Assembly (NCBI RefSeq): GCF_905372745.1
Contig: NZ_CAJPQR010000029.1
Location: 1-28,373, forward strand
Direction of reading: 5' to 3'
Length of the DNA: 28,373 bases
From: an uncultured Campylobacter sp.
Lineage (GTDB): Bacteria; Campylobacterota; Campylobacteria; Campylobacterales; Campylobacteraceae
Part shown: positions 1-8,937 of the stretch, piece by piece
Layout of the letters: each line of letters starts with the position of its first letter
Numbering within the stretch: the first letter of the stretch is position 1
The notes under the pieces: model-generated
Database searches by the model: none
The model's input: only the letters and a program-made list of their open reading frames with translations
Told to the model about the DNA's origin: nothing
Translations under genes and position numbers: made by a program

Positions 1-1442
1 CTATTTTAGTGCCAAATGCCGACGTTTACCGCGAGAGAATCTCGGTGGCGTCGCTTGGGATTTTAAAAGACGGCAAAGTCGGTTTTGAGATTTTCGATAA
101 GCAAGAATTCGGCGCGACCGATGCCGAACAAAAAGTTAAATTTCAGCGCGCTTTGGAGGGCGAACTAGCGCGCACGATCGAGAGTTTGGCGCCTATTAAA
201 AAAGCTATCGTTCGTATCGCGATACCCAAAGAGACGCTTTTTACAGAGCGAGCTACGCCGCCAAGCGCATCGATCGTTTTAAATTTAAAGGACGGGCAGA
301 GCTTAAATTTAAAGCAAATTACGGGTATTAAAAATTTAGTCGCCGCCGCGGTAGCAAATTTAAAACCCGAGCAGGTAAAAATCGTGAGCGAAGACGGAGC
401 TCCGCTGGGCGAAGAGGACGGCGAATACGACAGCGATCAAATCACCCAACAAATAAAATATAAGCGCGACGCGGAGCAAGGCCTAGAAGAAAAGATCATA
501 AACGTCCTATCGCCTATCGTGGGCGGTTCTGACAAGGTCGTGGCTAAGGTAACTATAGATTTTGATTTTGCCAGAAAAGATAGCCAAAGCGAGACCTTTG
601 ATCCAAATTCGGTCGCTAGAAGCGAACAAAACGTCGAAGAAAAGCGCCAAGGCAGCAAAGAAGCCGAAGTGCAAGGGGTACCTGGAGCCGTAAGCAACAT
701 CGGTCCGGTCGAAGGTCTGCAAGACGGCAAAATGAAAGAACTCTACTCTAAAAGCTCATCCACGACGAACTACGAAATCTCAAAAAAGGTCGAGCGCGTC
801 AAGGATCAGTTTGCTAAGATAAACCGCCTAAGCGCCGCAGTCGTAGTAGACGGAAAATACGAAAATAAAAAAGACGAAAGCGGAAATCCGACTAAAGAGG
901 TAGTCTACGTCCCGCTTGATGAAAAGCAGTTAAGTCGAATCGACGCTCTCATCCGCCAGTCTATCGGCTTTGATCAAAATAGAGGCGATGAGGTAACGGT
1001 TAGTAACTTCGAGTTCCAGCGCCCAGACGGACAGACCCCTGCTAGCAAGGTAAATTCGTTCTTTGAGCTTTATATCTTGCCTTTTGCGCCGCTGCTAAAA
1101 TATATATTCGTAGCGATTTTGCTCTACTTTTTCTACAAAAAAGTTATCGTGCCGTTTATGTCTAAGATGCTTGAGGACGTCAAAGAAGAAGAACCGGAGC
1201 CGATGCCAGATATCGTCGAGCTTGACGATAGCGAGGATACGCTGGAGAAATTTAAGGCCGCTAAGAAAAAGGTTGAAGAGCAGCTGGGCGTAGGAGGCGA
1301 CTTTAACGAGGATGAGCTGCGCTACGACGTGATGCTCGAAAAGATGAAGCTAGTGGCTCAAGAGCGCGCCGAGGAGATCGCGGTACTACTCCAAGATATG
1401 ATAAAAAACGACGCCGAATTTAGTAATCGTAAGGATATTTGA
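1..1442 (+). CDS. fliF: Flagellar MS-ring protein FliF, 5'-truncated by window edge
   Basis: FliF builds the MS ring in the inner membrane, the base of the flagellar motor and the housing of the export gate. About 480 C-terminal residues are present out of the family's usual ~560. The frame is open from base 3, and the GTG at position 9 is internal, because the residues before it (I-L-V-P) continue the conserved second ring-building motif. Visible parts are the rest of the YscJ/FliF domain, the FliF C-terminal periplasmic domain, a C-terminal membrane helix at roughly residues 353-378 counted from position 9 (LPFAPLLKYIFVAILLYFF), and an acidic cytoplasmic tail (KEEEPEPMPD and onward) of the kind that binds FliG. 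The stop TGA overlaps the fliG ATG by one base, so the two are translationally coupled. The gene order matches C. jejuni Cj0318-Cj0322. Confidence 0.95.
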   Translation, partial: ILVPNADVYRERISVASLGILKDGKVGFEIFDKQEFGATDAEQKVKFQRALEGELARTIESLAPIKKAIVRIAIPKETLFTERATPPSASIVLNLKDGQSLNLKQITGIKNLVAAAVANLKPEQVKIVSEDGAPLGEEDGEYDSDQITQQIKYKRDAEQGLEEKIINVLSPIVGGSDKVVAKVTIDFDFARKDSQSETFDPNSVARSEQNVEEKRQGSKEAEVQGVPGAVSNIGPVEGLQDGKMKELYSKSSSTTNYEISKKVERVKDQFAKINRLSAAVVVDGKYENKKDESGNPTKEVVYVPLDEKQLSRIDALIRQSIGFDQNRGDEVTVSNFEFQRPDGQTPASKVNSFFELYILPFAPLLKYIFVAILLYFFYKKVIVPFMSKMLEDVKEEEPEPMPDIVELDDSEDTLEKFKAAKKKVEEQLGVGGDFNEDELRYDVMLEKMKLVAQERAEEIAVLLQDMIKNDAEFSNRKDI

Positions 1443-2476
1443 TGGCTTCTATTAAACTCACGGAACAACAAAAGATGACTTATGACGATCTGTCGATGCC
1501 AGAAAAGGTCGCTATCTTGCTCATACAGCTTGGCGAGGATGCCACGACGCAGCTTTTCTCGCATATGGAAGTCGATGTGATAACCGAAATTTCACGCTAC
1601 ATCGCTACGGCAAGAAGCGTCGATAAGGCTGTTGCTTCGGCGGTTTTGGACGAATTTTACGCCTTGATGCAGTCAAATCAATACATAAGAAGCGGCGGAC
1701 TTGATTATGCGAAGGAAATTTTATACCGCACTTTCGGTCCGGAAGCCGCGCAAAAGATCCTCGACAAACTCGCCAAAAGCATGGAAAACTCAAAGAGCTT
1801 CGGCTATCTTACCAAGGTTAAGCCTCAGCAGCTTGCCGACTTTATCGTTACCGAGCATCCTCAGACCATCGCGCTTATTTTGGCGCATATGGATTCAACC
1901 AGCGCAGCCGAGACGTTGTCATTTTTCCCTGATGAGCTTAGGAGCGAGGTTGTAGTTAGGATGGCGAATTTAGGCGACATCAGCCCCTCTATCATCAAGC
2001 GCGTCTCAACCGTGCTTGAGGGCAAGCTAGAGAGCCTAACCTCCTATAAGGTCGAAGTCGGCGGTCCAAGAGCCGTCGCCGAGGTGCTAAATCGTCTCGG
2101 TCAAAAGGCGTCTAAATCTACGATCGAATACATCGAAGACGTCGATGAGAAGCTCGCTACGACGATCAAAGAGCTTATGTTTACCTTTGAGGATATCAAT
2201 ACCCTCAACCAAGCAGCTATCCGTGAGATACTCAAAAACGTAGATAAAAAAGACCTTATGATCGCTCTAAAAGGTAGCGGAGACGCGCTTAAAGAGAAAT
2301 TTCTCTCCAGCATGTCCCAGCGCGCCAGCGATTCGTTTAAAGAAGAGATGCAATTTTTGGGCGCGGTGCGCGTAAAAGATGTCGAGGACGCTCAGCGCCG
2401 CATAGTAGAGCAGGTTCAGGCTCTAGCCGAGAGCGGAGCGTTCCAAATAGGCGAAAGCGATGAGATGATAGAATGA
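1442..2476 (+). CDS. fliG: Flagellar motor switch protein FliG
   Basis: FliG is the rotor protein that links FliF to FliM and carries the charged torque helix that contacts MotA. The 344-residue length is normal for Campylobacter. The N-terminal FliF-binding part contains MPEKVAILLIQLGED, the middle has the FliM-contact EHPQTIALIL motif, and the C-terminal domain has the charged torque helix (REILKNVDKKDLMIALKG). I chose ATG 1442 over the TTG at 1439 because ATG is the stronger codon and gives a one-base overlap with the fliF stop. The stop overlaps fliH as ATGA. No internal promoter or terminator is visible, so it belongs to the fliF operon. Confidence 0.96.
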   Translation: MASIKLTEQQKMTYDDLSMPEKVAILLIQLGEDATTQLFSHMEVDVITEISRYIATARSVDKAVASAVLDEFYALMQSNQYIRSGGLDYAKEILYRTFGPEAAQKILDKLAKSMENSKSFGYLTKVKPQQLADFIVTEHPQTIALILAHMDSTSAAETLSFFPDELRSEVVVRMANLGDISPSIIKRVSTVLEGKLESLTSYKVEVGGPRAVAEVLNRLGQKASKSTIEYIEDVDEKLATTIKELMFTFEDINTLNQAAIREILKNVDKKDLMIALKGSGDALKEKFLSSMSQRASDSFKEEMQFLGAVRVKDVEDAQRRIVEQVQALAESGAFQIGESDEMIE

Positions 2477-3261
2477 AAAGTAGTTTAATATCAAGCGAAA
2501 AAGCCAAAGAGCATTTTATAGAAAATTACAGATTTAAGGTGCTGGGTCAAGAAAAAAAGCAAGACCCGGCTCGTGGGCAAGACTTCGAGGATCAAAAATC
2601 TGACGCCGGCGAGCAAGAGAGTTCAAATTTAAACGACGCAAAAGAGCAGGGTGCGCATTTTAAGCCTGAATCAAGCTTTATCGAGGAGCTGCTAAAACGC
2701 ACCGACGAGATGAGCGGCAATATGATAAAGCTGCAAATGCAAATCGAAAATCAAGAAAACGAATTTGCTAAACGCCTAGAAAGCGAGACCGCGCGCGCTA
2801 AAGAAGACGGCATAAGGCAGGGCGCAGAGGAAGCGGCGGCTAAATTTAACGAAGAACTAAAGGCGCTTGAGAGCAGGTATCTGGGGTCTATAAATAAGCT
2901 AGAGGAGCAGGCGGCTAAATTTGAAAGTCTCATCGCATCTAGCGAAACGCAGCTGCCCGCTACCGCAGTTGATATAGCCAAAGAGGTCGTGAAAAAAGAA
3001 ATTTCGCTAAATTCGGCAAACATCGCTGCAGCAATATGCAAAGAGCTTTTTGGCGAGATAAAAGACGCCAAAGAGGTGCAGGTTAAAGTAAATCCGAAAG
3101 ATTACGAGTTTATCAAAGAAAATTTCTCCGGCCAAAACGTCAAAATCTCCGCCGACGAAGCAATCAGCGCGGGCGGAGCGATAGTGCTTAGCGACGCGGG
3201 CAACTTTGAAGGCACGATCGAAGCTAGACTAGAAAAAATCAAAAAGATAATAGGGCAATGA
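2473..3261 (+). CDS. fliH: Flagellar assembly protein FliH
   Basis: FliH is the stator-like regulator of the FliI export ATPase, homologous to the peripheral stalk of ATP synthases. It has 262 residues. The N-terminal third is low-complexity and hydrophilic. From about residue 85 to 165 there is a Glu/Lys/Ala-rich coiled coil containing the Ala/Gly-spaced EDGIRQGAEEAAAKF segment typical of FliH glycine repeats. A conserved C-terminal domain follows (ATAVDIAKEVVKKEI, VKVNPKDYEFI, GGAIVLSDAGNFEGTIEARL). It starts inside the fliG stop (ATGA) and its own stop overlaps the dxs ATG in the same way. Identification rests on the C-terminal domain and the operon position. Confidence 0.93.
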   Translation: MKSSLISSEKAKEHFIENYRFKVLGQEKKQDPARGQDFEDQKSDAGEQESSNLNDAKEQGAHFKPESSFIEELLKRTDEMSGNMIKLQMQIENQENEFAKRLESETARAKEDGIRQGAEEAAAKFNEELKALESRYLGSINKLEEQAAKFESLIASSETQLPATAVDIAKEVVKKEISLNSANIAAAICKELFGEIKDAKEVQVKVNPKDYEFIKENFSGQNVKISADEAISAGGAIVLSDAGNFEGTIEARLEKIKKIIGQ

Positions 3262-5102
3262 TAGACGTAAAATCTATGAATGTGCAGGAGCTGGAAGCGC
3301 TTTGCGGAAAGCTCCGGGATAAAATTTTACAAACCGTCAGCGCAAACGGCGGGCATCTGAGCTCAAACATCGGCGCGGTCGAGCTTATCGTTGCGATGCA
3401 TTATGTTTTCGACGCCGTAAAAGATCCGTTTATATTTGACGTCAGCCACCAAAGCTACGCGCACAAGCTAATCACCGGACGCTGGGATAAATTTGACACG
3501 CTTAGAAAATTCGGCGGTATCAGCGGCTACACCAAGCCCTCCGAGAGCAGATACGACTACTTTATCGCCGGTCACAGCTCCACCTCTATCTCGCTAGCAG
3601 TGGGCGCGTCAAAGGCGATCAAGCTAAAGGGCGAGGATCGCATCCCCGTGGCCCTCATCGGCGACGGCTCGATGAGTGCGGGTATCGCGTACGAGGCGCT
3701 AAACGAGCTGGGCGATATCAAAAATCCTTGCGTCATCATCCTAAACGACAACGAAATGAGCATCAGCAAGCCCATCGGCGCCTTTAGTAACTACCTCTCG
3801 CAGATGATGGCAGGGCCGCTGTATCAGAAGTTTAAAAGCCGAGTCGAGAAATTTTTAAGCTATATGCCGGACGGCGCCGCGTATATGGCGCGCAGGATGG
3901 AGGAGGGCATCAGGATATTTACGCCGGGGATGTTTTTCGAGGAGCTTGGGCTTGAGTACATCGGTCCGGTAAACGGTCACGATGTGAAGGCGCTCATCGA
4001 GGCTTTTAGCGTCGCAAAAGGTATGAAAAAGCCCGTCGTCGTGCACGCGCAGACGCTAAAAGGCAAAGGCTACGAAAAGGCCGAGGGACATCTAGCCAGC
4101 TGGCACGGCGTGAGTCCGTTTGATCTACAAAGCGGCGAAGCTATCAAAAAATCAGCTGCCAAATCGGCTACCGCGCTCTTTGCGGAAAATTTGACCGAGC
4201 TAGCTAGCGAGCATAAAAATATCGTCGGAGTAACCGCCGCGATGCCTACCGGCACGGGCATAGACGCTTTGATGGAGAGATTTCCGGATAGGTTTTGGGA
4301 TGTCGCGATCGCCGAGCAGCACGCCGTGGCCTCTATGGCCGCGATGGCTAAGGAGGGCTTTAAGCCCTTTATCGCGATTTATTCGACCTTTTTGCAGCGA
4401 GCGTTTGATCAGGTCGTGCACGACTGCGCGATCATGAATCTAAACGTCGTTTTTGCGATGGACCGCGCTGGCATCGTCGGCGAGGACGGCGAAACGCATC
4501 AGGGTGCTTTTGACGTGAGCTATCTAAATTTGATCCCGAATTTGACGATCTTCGCGCCTCGCTGTGCCGATAGTTTTAGGCTCGCGATGCGCTACGCTTA
4601 CGCTCACGAGGGGCCTTGCGCTTTTCGTTATCCGCGCGGAGCTTTTGCGCTGGCGCAGGGCGAATTTGAGGCGCGAGAGCTAAGGCTCGGCAAGGGCGAA
4701 ATCTTAGTCGAGGGCAGCGGCGAAGCGGCCTTTATCGCTTACGGCAACGCCGTGGGTAAGGCAAATGTCGCGCGTAAAATTTTACTAGAAAAAACGGACG
4801 GCAAATTTGACCCGAGTCTCGTTGATCTAGTGTTTGTTAAGCCGCTTGATTGCGAACTCTTACAAGAGCTCGCGCGCAGGCATAAGATTTGGTACGTCTT
4901 TTCCGATACCGCAAAAAAAGGCGGCGTAGGCGAGATTTTGGCCGCGTTTTTACAGGAACGGCACATTTTTGACGTGCGCATCGTTAGCTTTGAGTTTGAC
5001 GACGCTTTTATCCCCCACGGCGCTACGGCCGACGTCGAAAAGGCTCTTGGTATCGATGCGGCAAGCATTTGCGAGAAAATTTTATCCGAAATGGCGGATT
5101 AA
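3258..5102 (+). CDS. dxs: 1-deoxy-D-xylulose-5-phosphate synthase
   Basis: DXS is the first enzyme of the MEP isoprenoid pathway. It condenses pyruvate and glyceraldehyde-3-phosphate using thiamine diphosphate. The 614 residues match the usual ~620. Visible motifs are the N-terminal catalytic His region (NGGHLSSNIG, around residue 33), DVSHQSYAHKLITGR, the thiamine-diphosphate/Mg motif GDGSMSAG (135-142) ending in NDNEMSIS, the transketolase-type AEQHAVASMAAMAKEG, and DRAGIVGEDGETHQGAFD. It is translated from an ATGA overlap with fliH, coupling an isoprenoid gene to flagellar genes as in C. jejuni. The C-terminal transketolase domain is complete and the gene looks functional. Confidence 0.97.
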   Translation: MIDVKSMNVQELEALCGKLRDKILQTVSANGGHLSSNIGAVELIVAMHYVFDAVKDPFIFDVSHQSYAHKLITGRWDKFDTLRKFGGISGYTKPSESRYDYFIAGHSSTSISLAVGASKAIKLKGEDRIPVALIGDGSMSAGIAYEALNELGDIKNPCVIILNDNEMSISKPIGAFSNYLSQMMAGPLYQKFKSRVEKFLSYMPDGAAYMARRMEEGIRIFTPGMFFEELGLEYIGPVNGHDVKALIEAFSVAKGMKKPVVVHAQTLKGKGYEKAEGHLASWHGVSPFDLQSGEAIKKSAAKSATALFAENLTELASEHKNIVGVTAAMPTGTGIDALMERFPDRFWDVAIAEQHAVASMAAMAKEGFKPFIAIYSTFLQRAFDQVVHDCAIMNLNVVFAMDRAGIVGEDGETHQGAFDVSYLNLIPNLTIFAPRCADSFRLAMRYAYAHEGPCAFRYPRGAFALAQGEFEARELRLGKGEILVEGSGEAAFIAYGNAVGKANVARKILLEKTDGKFDPSLVDLVFVKPLDCELLQELARRHKIWYVFSDTAKKGGVGEILAAFLQERHIFDVRIVSFEFDDAFIPHGATADVEKALGIDAASICEKILSEMAD

Positions 5103-5122
5103 ATTTGAGCTGAAGCGTTTTT

Positions 5123-5326
5123 ATGCGTTTTAGTGAGTGTATTCGGACGAAAAAGGCGAAAAACTTGAGCGAAACAAATCTTTTTATGCTGGGGCTTGCC
5201 GCTCTTGCTTTGATTTACCATGCCTTAAGCGTCACAGGCAAATTTGCGCGCGCTAGGTATACTTTACTTGTTTTTATCTTCGTTTATCTTTTTATCGGAC
5301 TGGTTTTGCTGCGGATTTTGGGTTAA
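5123..5326 (+). CDS. Small predicted two-helix membrane protein
   Basis: This is a 67-residue open frame 20 bases after the dxs stop. A short basic N-terminus is followed by two hydrophobic stretches (about residues 20-38, LFMLGLAALALIYHALSV, and 46-66, YTLLVFIFVYLFIGLVLLRI) separated by a Gly-Lys-Arg turn, which suggests a small inner-membrane hairpin protein. I recognise no family. There is no good Shine-Dalgarno before ATG 5123 (only GAAG in the preceding 15 bases). An internal ATG at codon 27 would remove the first helix, so the upstream start is preferred. Position suggests read-through from dxs. It could be a chance frame, but two clean helices in an AT-rich gap favour a real gene. Confidence 0.5.
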   Translation: MRFSECIRTKKAKNLSETNLFMLGLAALALIYHALSVTGKFARARYTLLVFIFVYLFIGLVLLRILG

Positions 5327-5647
5327 ATTTATACTACGGCTTGCTTTGTAAATTTTGATTTGTGCTGGTTTTTCTTGCTGCGACCTTTTACGCTAAAGAG
5401 ACTTAAGCGGGTTTATAAATCGCGCCTTTGGTTTGCTAAATTTAGCTCAAATACCGCCAAATTTAAGCAAAAATACCAAAACGTAATGCGGATTTTGATC
5501 CAAGACAAGAATATCGCCTGGATCAAATTTGAGCTATTTTTGCTTCTATCTAACATAAATTTTAGCAGATAATAATTTATATTACCAACTATAAAGAAGT
5601 TTTAAATAATTTTTTTGTATATTTAGGAAAAAATACCAGGAAAAACG
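5327..5647. other. Intergenic region before perR with nested inverted repeats
   Basis: There is no convincing gene in these 321 bases. The clearest structure is two nested inverted repeats. The outer arms are AGCTCAAAT (5444-5452) and ATTTGAGCT (5527-5535), and the inner arms are TTTGATCCA (5494-5502) and TGGATCAAA (5519-5527). The two 3' arms are contiguous. The 3' side is followed by ATTTTTGC. This could be a terminator for the dxs transcript or a structured leader. The last 70 bases are very AT-rich and should carry the perR promoter. A usable ribosome-binding site (AGGAA) lies just before the perR ATG. Confidence 0.45.
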
Positions 5648-6058
5648 ATGAACTATATGGAACTTCTTAAAAATCGCGGCCTTAAAGCCACTCCGCAACG
5701 CCTCAGCGTACTAAAAATCCTAGATCGCCACTCTCATCCTACGATCGATGAGCTATACGAAGAGATTTGCGCCGAAAATCCTTCCGTATCGCTAGCGACG
5801 GTATATAAAAACCTAAATATGCTCAAAGACGAGGGGCTAGTCGTCGAGGTCAATATGCCAAATCAAAAGGCGCGTTATGATATCTTTAGCCATCCTCATA
5901 TACACGTGGTTTGCGAGAGCTGCGGGAGCGTAGAGGACTATGATTTTTGCGAGGCGCTGGATGCGTATAAGGAAAATTTGGAGAGAAAATTAGGCAATCT
6001 AATCGAAAAGATGAACGTGCTAGCAACCGTCAAGGACTGTAAAAACTGCCGTAGATAG
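5648..6058 (+). CDS. perR: Peroxide stress regulator PerR (Fur family)
   Basis: This is a Fur-family metal-dependent repressor, 136 residues, the length of Campylobacter PerR rather than Fur (~157). The winged helix includes LKATPQRLSVLKIL and the recognition region SLATVYKNLNML. Candidate regulatory-metal ligands by alignment to the PerR pattern are H30, D78, H84, H86 and D97. A structural zinc site of two CXXC pairs lies at C89/C92 and C131/C134. Having Asp rather than Glu at position 78 fits PerR, whose Fe-bound site senses H2O2 by oxidising the flanking histidines. Position after fliH-dxs matches Cj0322 (perR) of C. jejuni. Predicted targets are peroxide defence and iron genes. Assignment to PerR rather than Fur is inference from length, residues and synteny. 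Confidence 0.88.
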   Translation: MNYMELLKNRGLKATPQRLSVLKILDRHSHPTIDELYEEICAENPSVSLATVYKNLNMLKDEGLVVEVNMPNQKARYDIFSHPHIHVVCESCGSVEDYDFCEALDAYKENLERKLGNLIEKMNVLATVKDCKNCRR

Positions 6059-6746
6059 CATCGGCTCGTTTTTGGATTTTTAGGGCTTTGCGGATTTGGC
6101 TCGTTTTTAGTTTTATTTTGGCGGTGTTTTGGGTTTAGAATCGGCTCAATGAAACCTAATCGGAGCGTATCTTATTGATTTTAGCAAAATACGATAGAGT
6201 TTTTTTGTAGAGATATCGCTTTGTAAGCGCCTTATTTGTTTTTTGTATCTTTGCCTAGCTTGCTACTTATAAAAATATAGCTTTCATCTTAACCTACCGC
6301 TTATTTTGATGACGTTTTTCCGGTAAAGGCATAAATTTAACTATCGTTAAACGTAAACGGCGCATAGGATTAAATTTTGATAGGCCGCATATCAGACTAG
6401 CTAAGCGCGTAAATTTAAAAACAAAAACAGAGGTCTTTGATCTTTTTGTTTCTTTTAATTTATCTAAAATATTATCTAACTTTATAAAGCGCGCCGACGT
6501 CACTTTGGCTAAAATATATAGAATCTTGCAAAGATATTAAAGAATAAATCTAATGTAAAAATCTTACCTAAAATCGCTAAATTTAATAAAAAATCTCAAA
6601 ATCTATATAATAGATAATCCAATAATTTTTGTATTTAGTATTACGTATTATTATATAAAAACTATTTTATAAATAAGAGTAGCGTTATAATAGGCATTAC
6701 AAACCATTTAGTATTATTTTTTATCATAAAAAATCTTATTACAGTA
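6059..6746. other. AT-rich intergenic region upstream of the iron operon
   Basis: These ~690 bases show no gene I would support. There is an 11-base direct repeat of GGCTCGTTTTT near 6063 and 6100, an AT-only stem with arms AAACAAAAA (6419-6427) and TTTTTGTTT (6443-6451), and a second -10-like TATAAT near 6685. Base composition falls sharply towards the 3' end, as expected near a promoter. Short open frames on either strand are driven by the recurrent AAATTT words. A regulatory RNA could sit here, but I cannot point to one. Confidence 0.4.
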
Positions 6747-6768
6747 TTGACAACGATTATCTTATTTG
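6747..6768 (+). promoter_or_regulatory. Probable Fur box overlapping the iron-operon promoter
   Basis: The spacer carries AACGATTATCTTATTTG, with the GATTATC half-site word of Fur boxes, lying between and over the -35 and -10 elements where a bound repressor would block polymerase. The first 17 bases match a sequence upstream of the aldehyde dehydrogenase (15226-15242, minus strand) at 15 positions. Match to the classic 19-base consensus is partial, so Fur is inferred from motif, position and the iron-uptake genes that follow. Confidence 0.6.
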
Positions 6769-6775
6769 TTATAAT
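6747..6775 (+). promoter_or_regulatory. Sigma-70 promoter of the iron operon, near-perfect
   Basis: TTGACA (6747-6752) and TATAAT (6770-6775) are both exact consensus hexamers with a 17-base spacer. A TG one base upstream of the -10 makes it an extended -10 as well. Transcription should begin near 6782, giving a leader of about 28 bases with AGGGAGC as ribosome-binding site before ATG 6810. Campylobacter promoters usually lack a good -35, so this is unusually strong and probably needs tight repression. Confidence 0.85.
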
Positions 6776-6809
6776 GCCGCCATTAATTTTTTAAGTTTAG
6801 GGAGCAAAT

Positions 6810-8906
6810 ATGAAAGCATTTTCTCTATCTAGACTAACAGCCGCTCTTTTAGTTCTTACTAATTCGGCTCTAGCCGCAGAAGATATAACGCTTGGCGAAG
6901 TTGCAGTAACCGCAAATAAAATCAGTGAAAATTTAAAGGATGTGCCTCAGAGCATCAGCGTAGTGAATAGCTCCGAGCTAGAGGAGCGAGGCGTGAAAAA
7001 TGTCGAGGAGTTGGTAAAAACCATACCAAACATCACGGGCGTGGGTGGAATGTATGAGGGTATAAGTACAAGAGGGCTTAATCCTTCTATATATACGAGT
7101 TCTAATCCCGTCACGGTCTACGTCGGCGGCGTAGCTCAAAGCAACAAAGACGCAGCCTATATTCCTATTACAAATATCGAACGCGTCGAGGTTTTACGAG
7201 GTCCTAGCAGCGCTATCTACGGCAAAGATTCGATCGGCGGTATCATAAATATCGTCCTAAAAGAGCCGACTAACGAGTGGAGCGGTAGCGTAGGCGCAGA
7301 ATACGGTTCTAGTAAATATATGCTAGGGCTTTTTGAAACCAGTGGTGCGCTTATAGACGATAAGCTATTTTTAGGCCTAAACGGCTCGGCGTCTAAAGAG
7401 GATGGTTGGATCATAAACGATCTAAATGGTGAAAAAGCCAATGACAAGAAAAATTATAATTTCGGACTAAATTTAAAGATAGTGCCGACTGATCGCCTTA
7501 CCGTTAAAATTCGCGGCGACCTTTTTCATCGCCAGGATGACTCGCTAGATGAGCTTTTTATCCCGAAATCAAAATTGGGTAGCATATCAAAAGACGAGGC
7601 CAAGCATATAAATTTAGAAACTCCAGCTCGCGTTAAGCAAACCTCAACTTCAGGAGCTCTGGACTTAAAATACGAATTTGACAAATTTGATGTGACCTCA
7701 TCCACAACTTATCGCAATGTTAAAAAAGACGGACTTTACGACGAAGACTTCGGTAGCAAAGCAACCTATCTCGATCCTGATCACTACGGACTAGTTACAT
7801 TTTTAAACGCCAAAAACGATACTATTTCCGAAGAACTTAGATTTAGCGGCACGGACGAGCAAAGTTTTAAATGGGTCGGCGGGCTTTATTTTGAAAACGA
7901 AAAACAAGTATTCGGTCCTATCGGCGATCAGTATGGCGATAGCGGTAGGACGATAGTGGAGGACTGGCCGTCAATAAACCGCTCGCGAACGGTATCCGCA
8001 TTTGGCCAAATAATCTATCCCGTTACGAGTAAATTTGATGTGACGCTCGGAGGTAGATACCAGCAGATCAAAAAACATACTAAGGTCGATTATTTCTCGT
8101 ATGAGCTTGGACGAAACCCTGGCGCACCGGTATTTTCGATGGATGAAAAAGAGACGTTTAGAACGTTTTTGCCTAAATTTGCGCTCGGATATGATATTAC
8201 CGATGAGCTAAACATCTATGCGATGTATTCAAAGGGCTATTTGGCGGGCGGCTTTAATTTCTACACCACTGGCGGTAGCAGAGAAGATAATAAATTTGAC
8301 GCACAGACAAGTGACGACTATGAAATCGGCGTAAAAGGCTCATACGATAACTTTAGATTTTCTACGGCGCTATTTTATATGGCCATCAAAGGTACGCATA
8401 TATTCTACACCGACCCGAACAATACTAATATCTACTACGTTGCAAATGCCGATAAAGCGACATCGATGGGTGCCGAATTTGAGGGGATCGTAAGGGCCAG
8501 TAAAGAGCTTGATATAAATTTAGCCGCAAGTTTGCTAAAGACCAAATACGGCGACTATATTAACAAAGACGGTACGAATAATAAAGGCAATAAAATCGAG
8601 AAAAACCCGGAGTATAAGCTATCTTTGGGTGCGTCTTACTATGCTCCAATGGGCGTTTATGCAAGGCTTGACGGAAATATGATAGGTAAGACCTATTTTG
8701 ACGCGCAAAATAAACTTGCCCAAAAGAGTTATTTTACGGCAGATGCAAAAGTGGGCTATCTAAAAGATGGCTTCGATGTATATTTTTACGTCAAAAACTT
8801 GACCGACAAAGAGTATTTCTCGCATATCAGAGATAGGGCTCGCAACGTCTTAGCAACTTACGGTAAGGGCAGGATGTTTGGTGTCGGCGTAAGATATAGT
8901 TTTTAA
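6810..8906 (+). CDS. TonB-dependent outer-membrane receptor
   Basis: This is an outer-membrane gated beta-barrel importing an iron chelate or similar ligand with energy from TonB-ExbBD. It has 698 residues. The signal peptide is residues 1-22 (LLVLTNSALA), followed by a TonB box at ITLGEVAVTA (26-35). The plug domain follows, with NIERVEVLRGPSSAIYG and IGGIINIV, then a ~22-strand barrel ending in the terminal aromatic motif VGVRYSF. The ligand cannot be read from sequence. The overall form resembles FecA/siderophore receptors rather than haem receptors. It is the first gene after the Fur-box promoter and is followed 31 bases later by a DUF4198 gene and then feoAB, so a role in iron (less likely nickel or another metal) uptake is the sensible inference. 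Confidence 0.92.
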   Translation: MKAFSLSRLTAALLVLTNSALAAEDITLGEVAVTANKISENLKDVPQSISVVNSSELEERGVKNVEELVKTIPNITGVGGMYEGISTRGLNPSIYTSSNPVTVYVGGVAQSNKDAAYIPITNIERVEVLRGPSSAIYGKDSIGGIINIVLKEPTNEWSGSVGAEYGSSKYMLGLFETSGALIDDKLFLGLNGSASKEDGWIINDLNGEKANDKKNYNFGLNLKIVPTDRLTVKIRGDLFHRQDDSLDELFIPKSKLGSISKDEAKHINLETPARVKQTSTSGALDLKYEFDKFDVTSSTTYRNVKKDGLYDEDFGSKATYLDPDHYGLVTFLNAKNDTISEELRFSGTDEQSFKWVGGLYFENEKQVFGPIGDQYGDSGRTIVEDWPSINRSRTVSAFGQIIYPVTSKFDVTLGGRYQQIKKHTKVDYFSYELGRNPGAPVFSMDEKETFRTFLPKFALGYDITDELNIYAMYSKGYLAGGFNFYTTGGSREDNKFDAQTSDDYEIGVKGSYDNFRFSTALFYMAIKGTHIFYTDPNNTNIYYVANADKATSMGAEFEGIVRASKELDINLAASLLKTKYGDYINKDGTNNKGNKIEKNPEYKLSLGASYYAPMGVYARLDGNMIGKTYFDAQNKLAQKSYFTADAKVGYLKDGFDVYFYVKNLTDKEYFSHIRDRARNVLATYGKGRMFGVGVRYSF

Positions 8907-8937
8907 TTTTAACGAATTTCATTAAAAAGGATATAAA

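Noticed and set aside
5360..5572. 70-residue plus-strand frame before perR
   Set aside because: It covers the nested inverted repeats, has no ribosome-binding site and looks like a chance frame.
5648..6058. Calling this gene fur
   Set aside because: Length 136, Asp at the regulatory site and position after dxs match Campylobacter PerR; Fur is longer and has a different His-rich motif.
6294..6503. 69-residue minus-strand frame upstream of the TonB receptor
   Set aside because: Low-complexity Lys/Leu/Phe frame without a start signal or family likeness, in AT-rich leader DNA.
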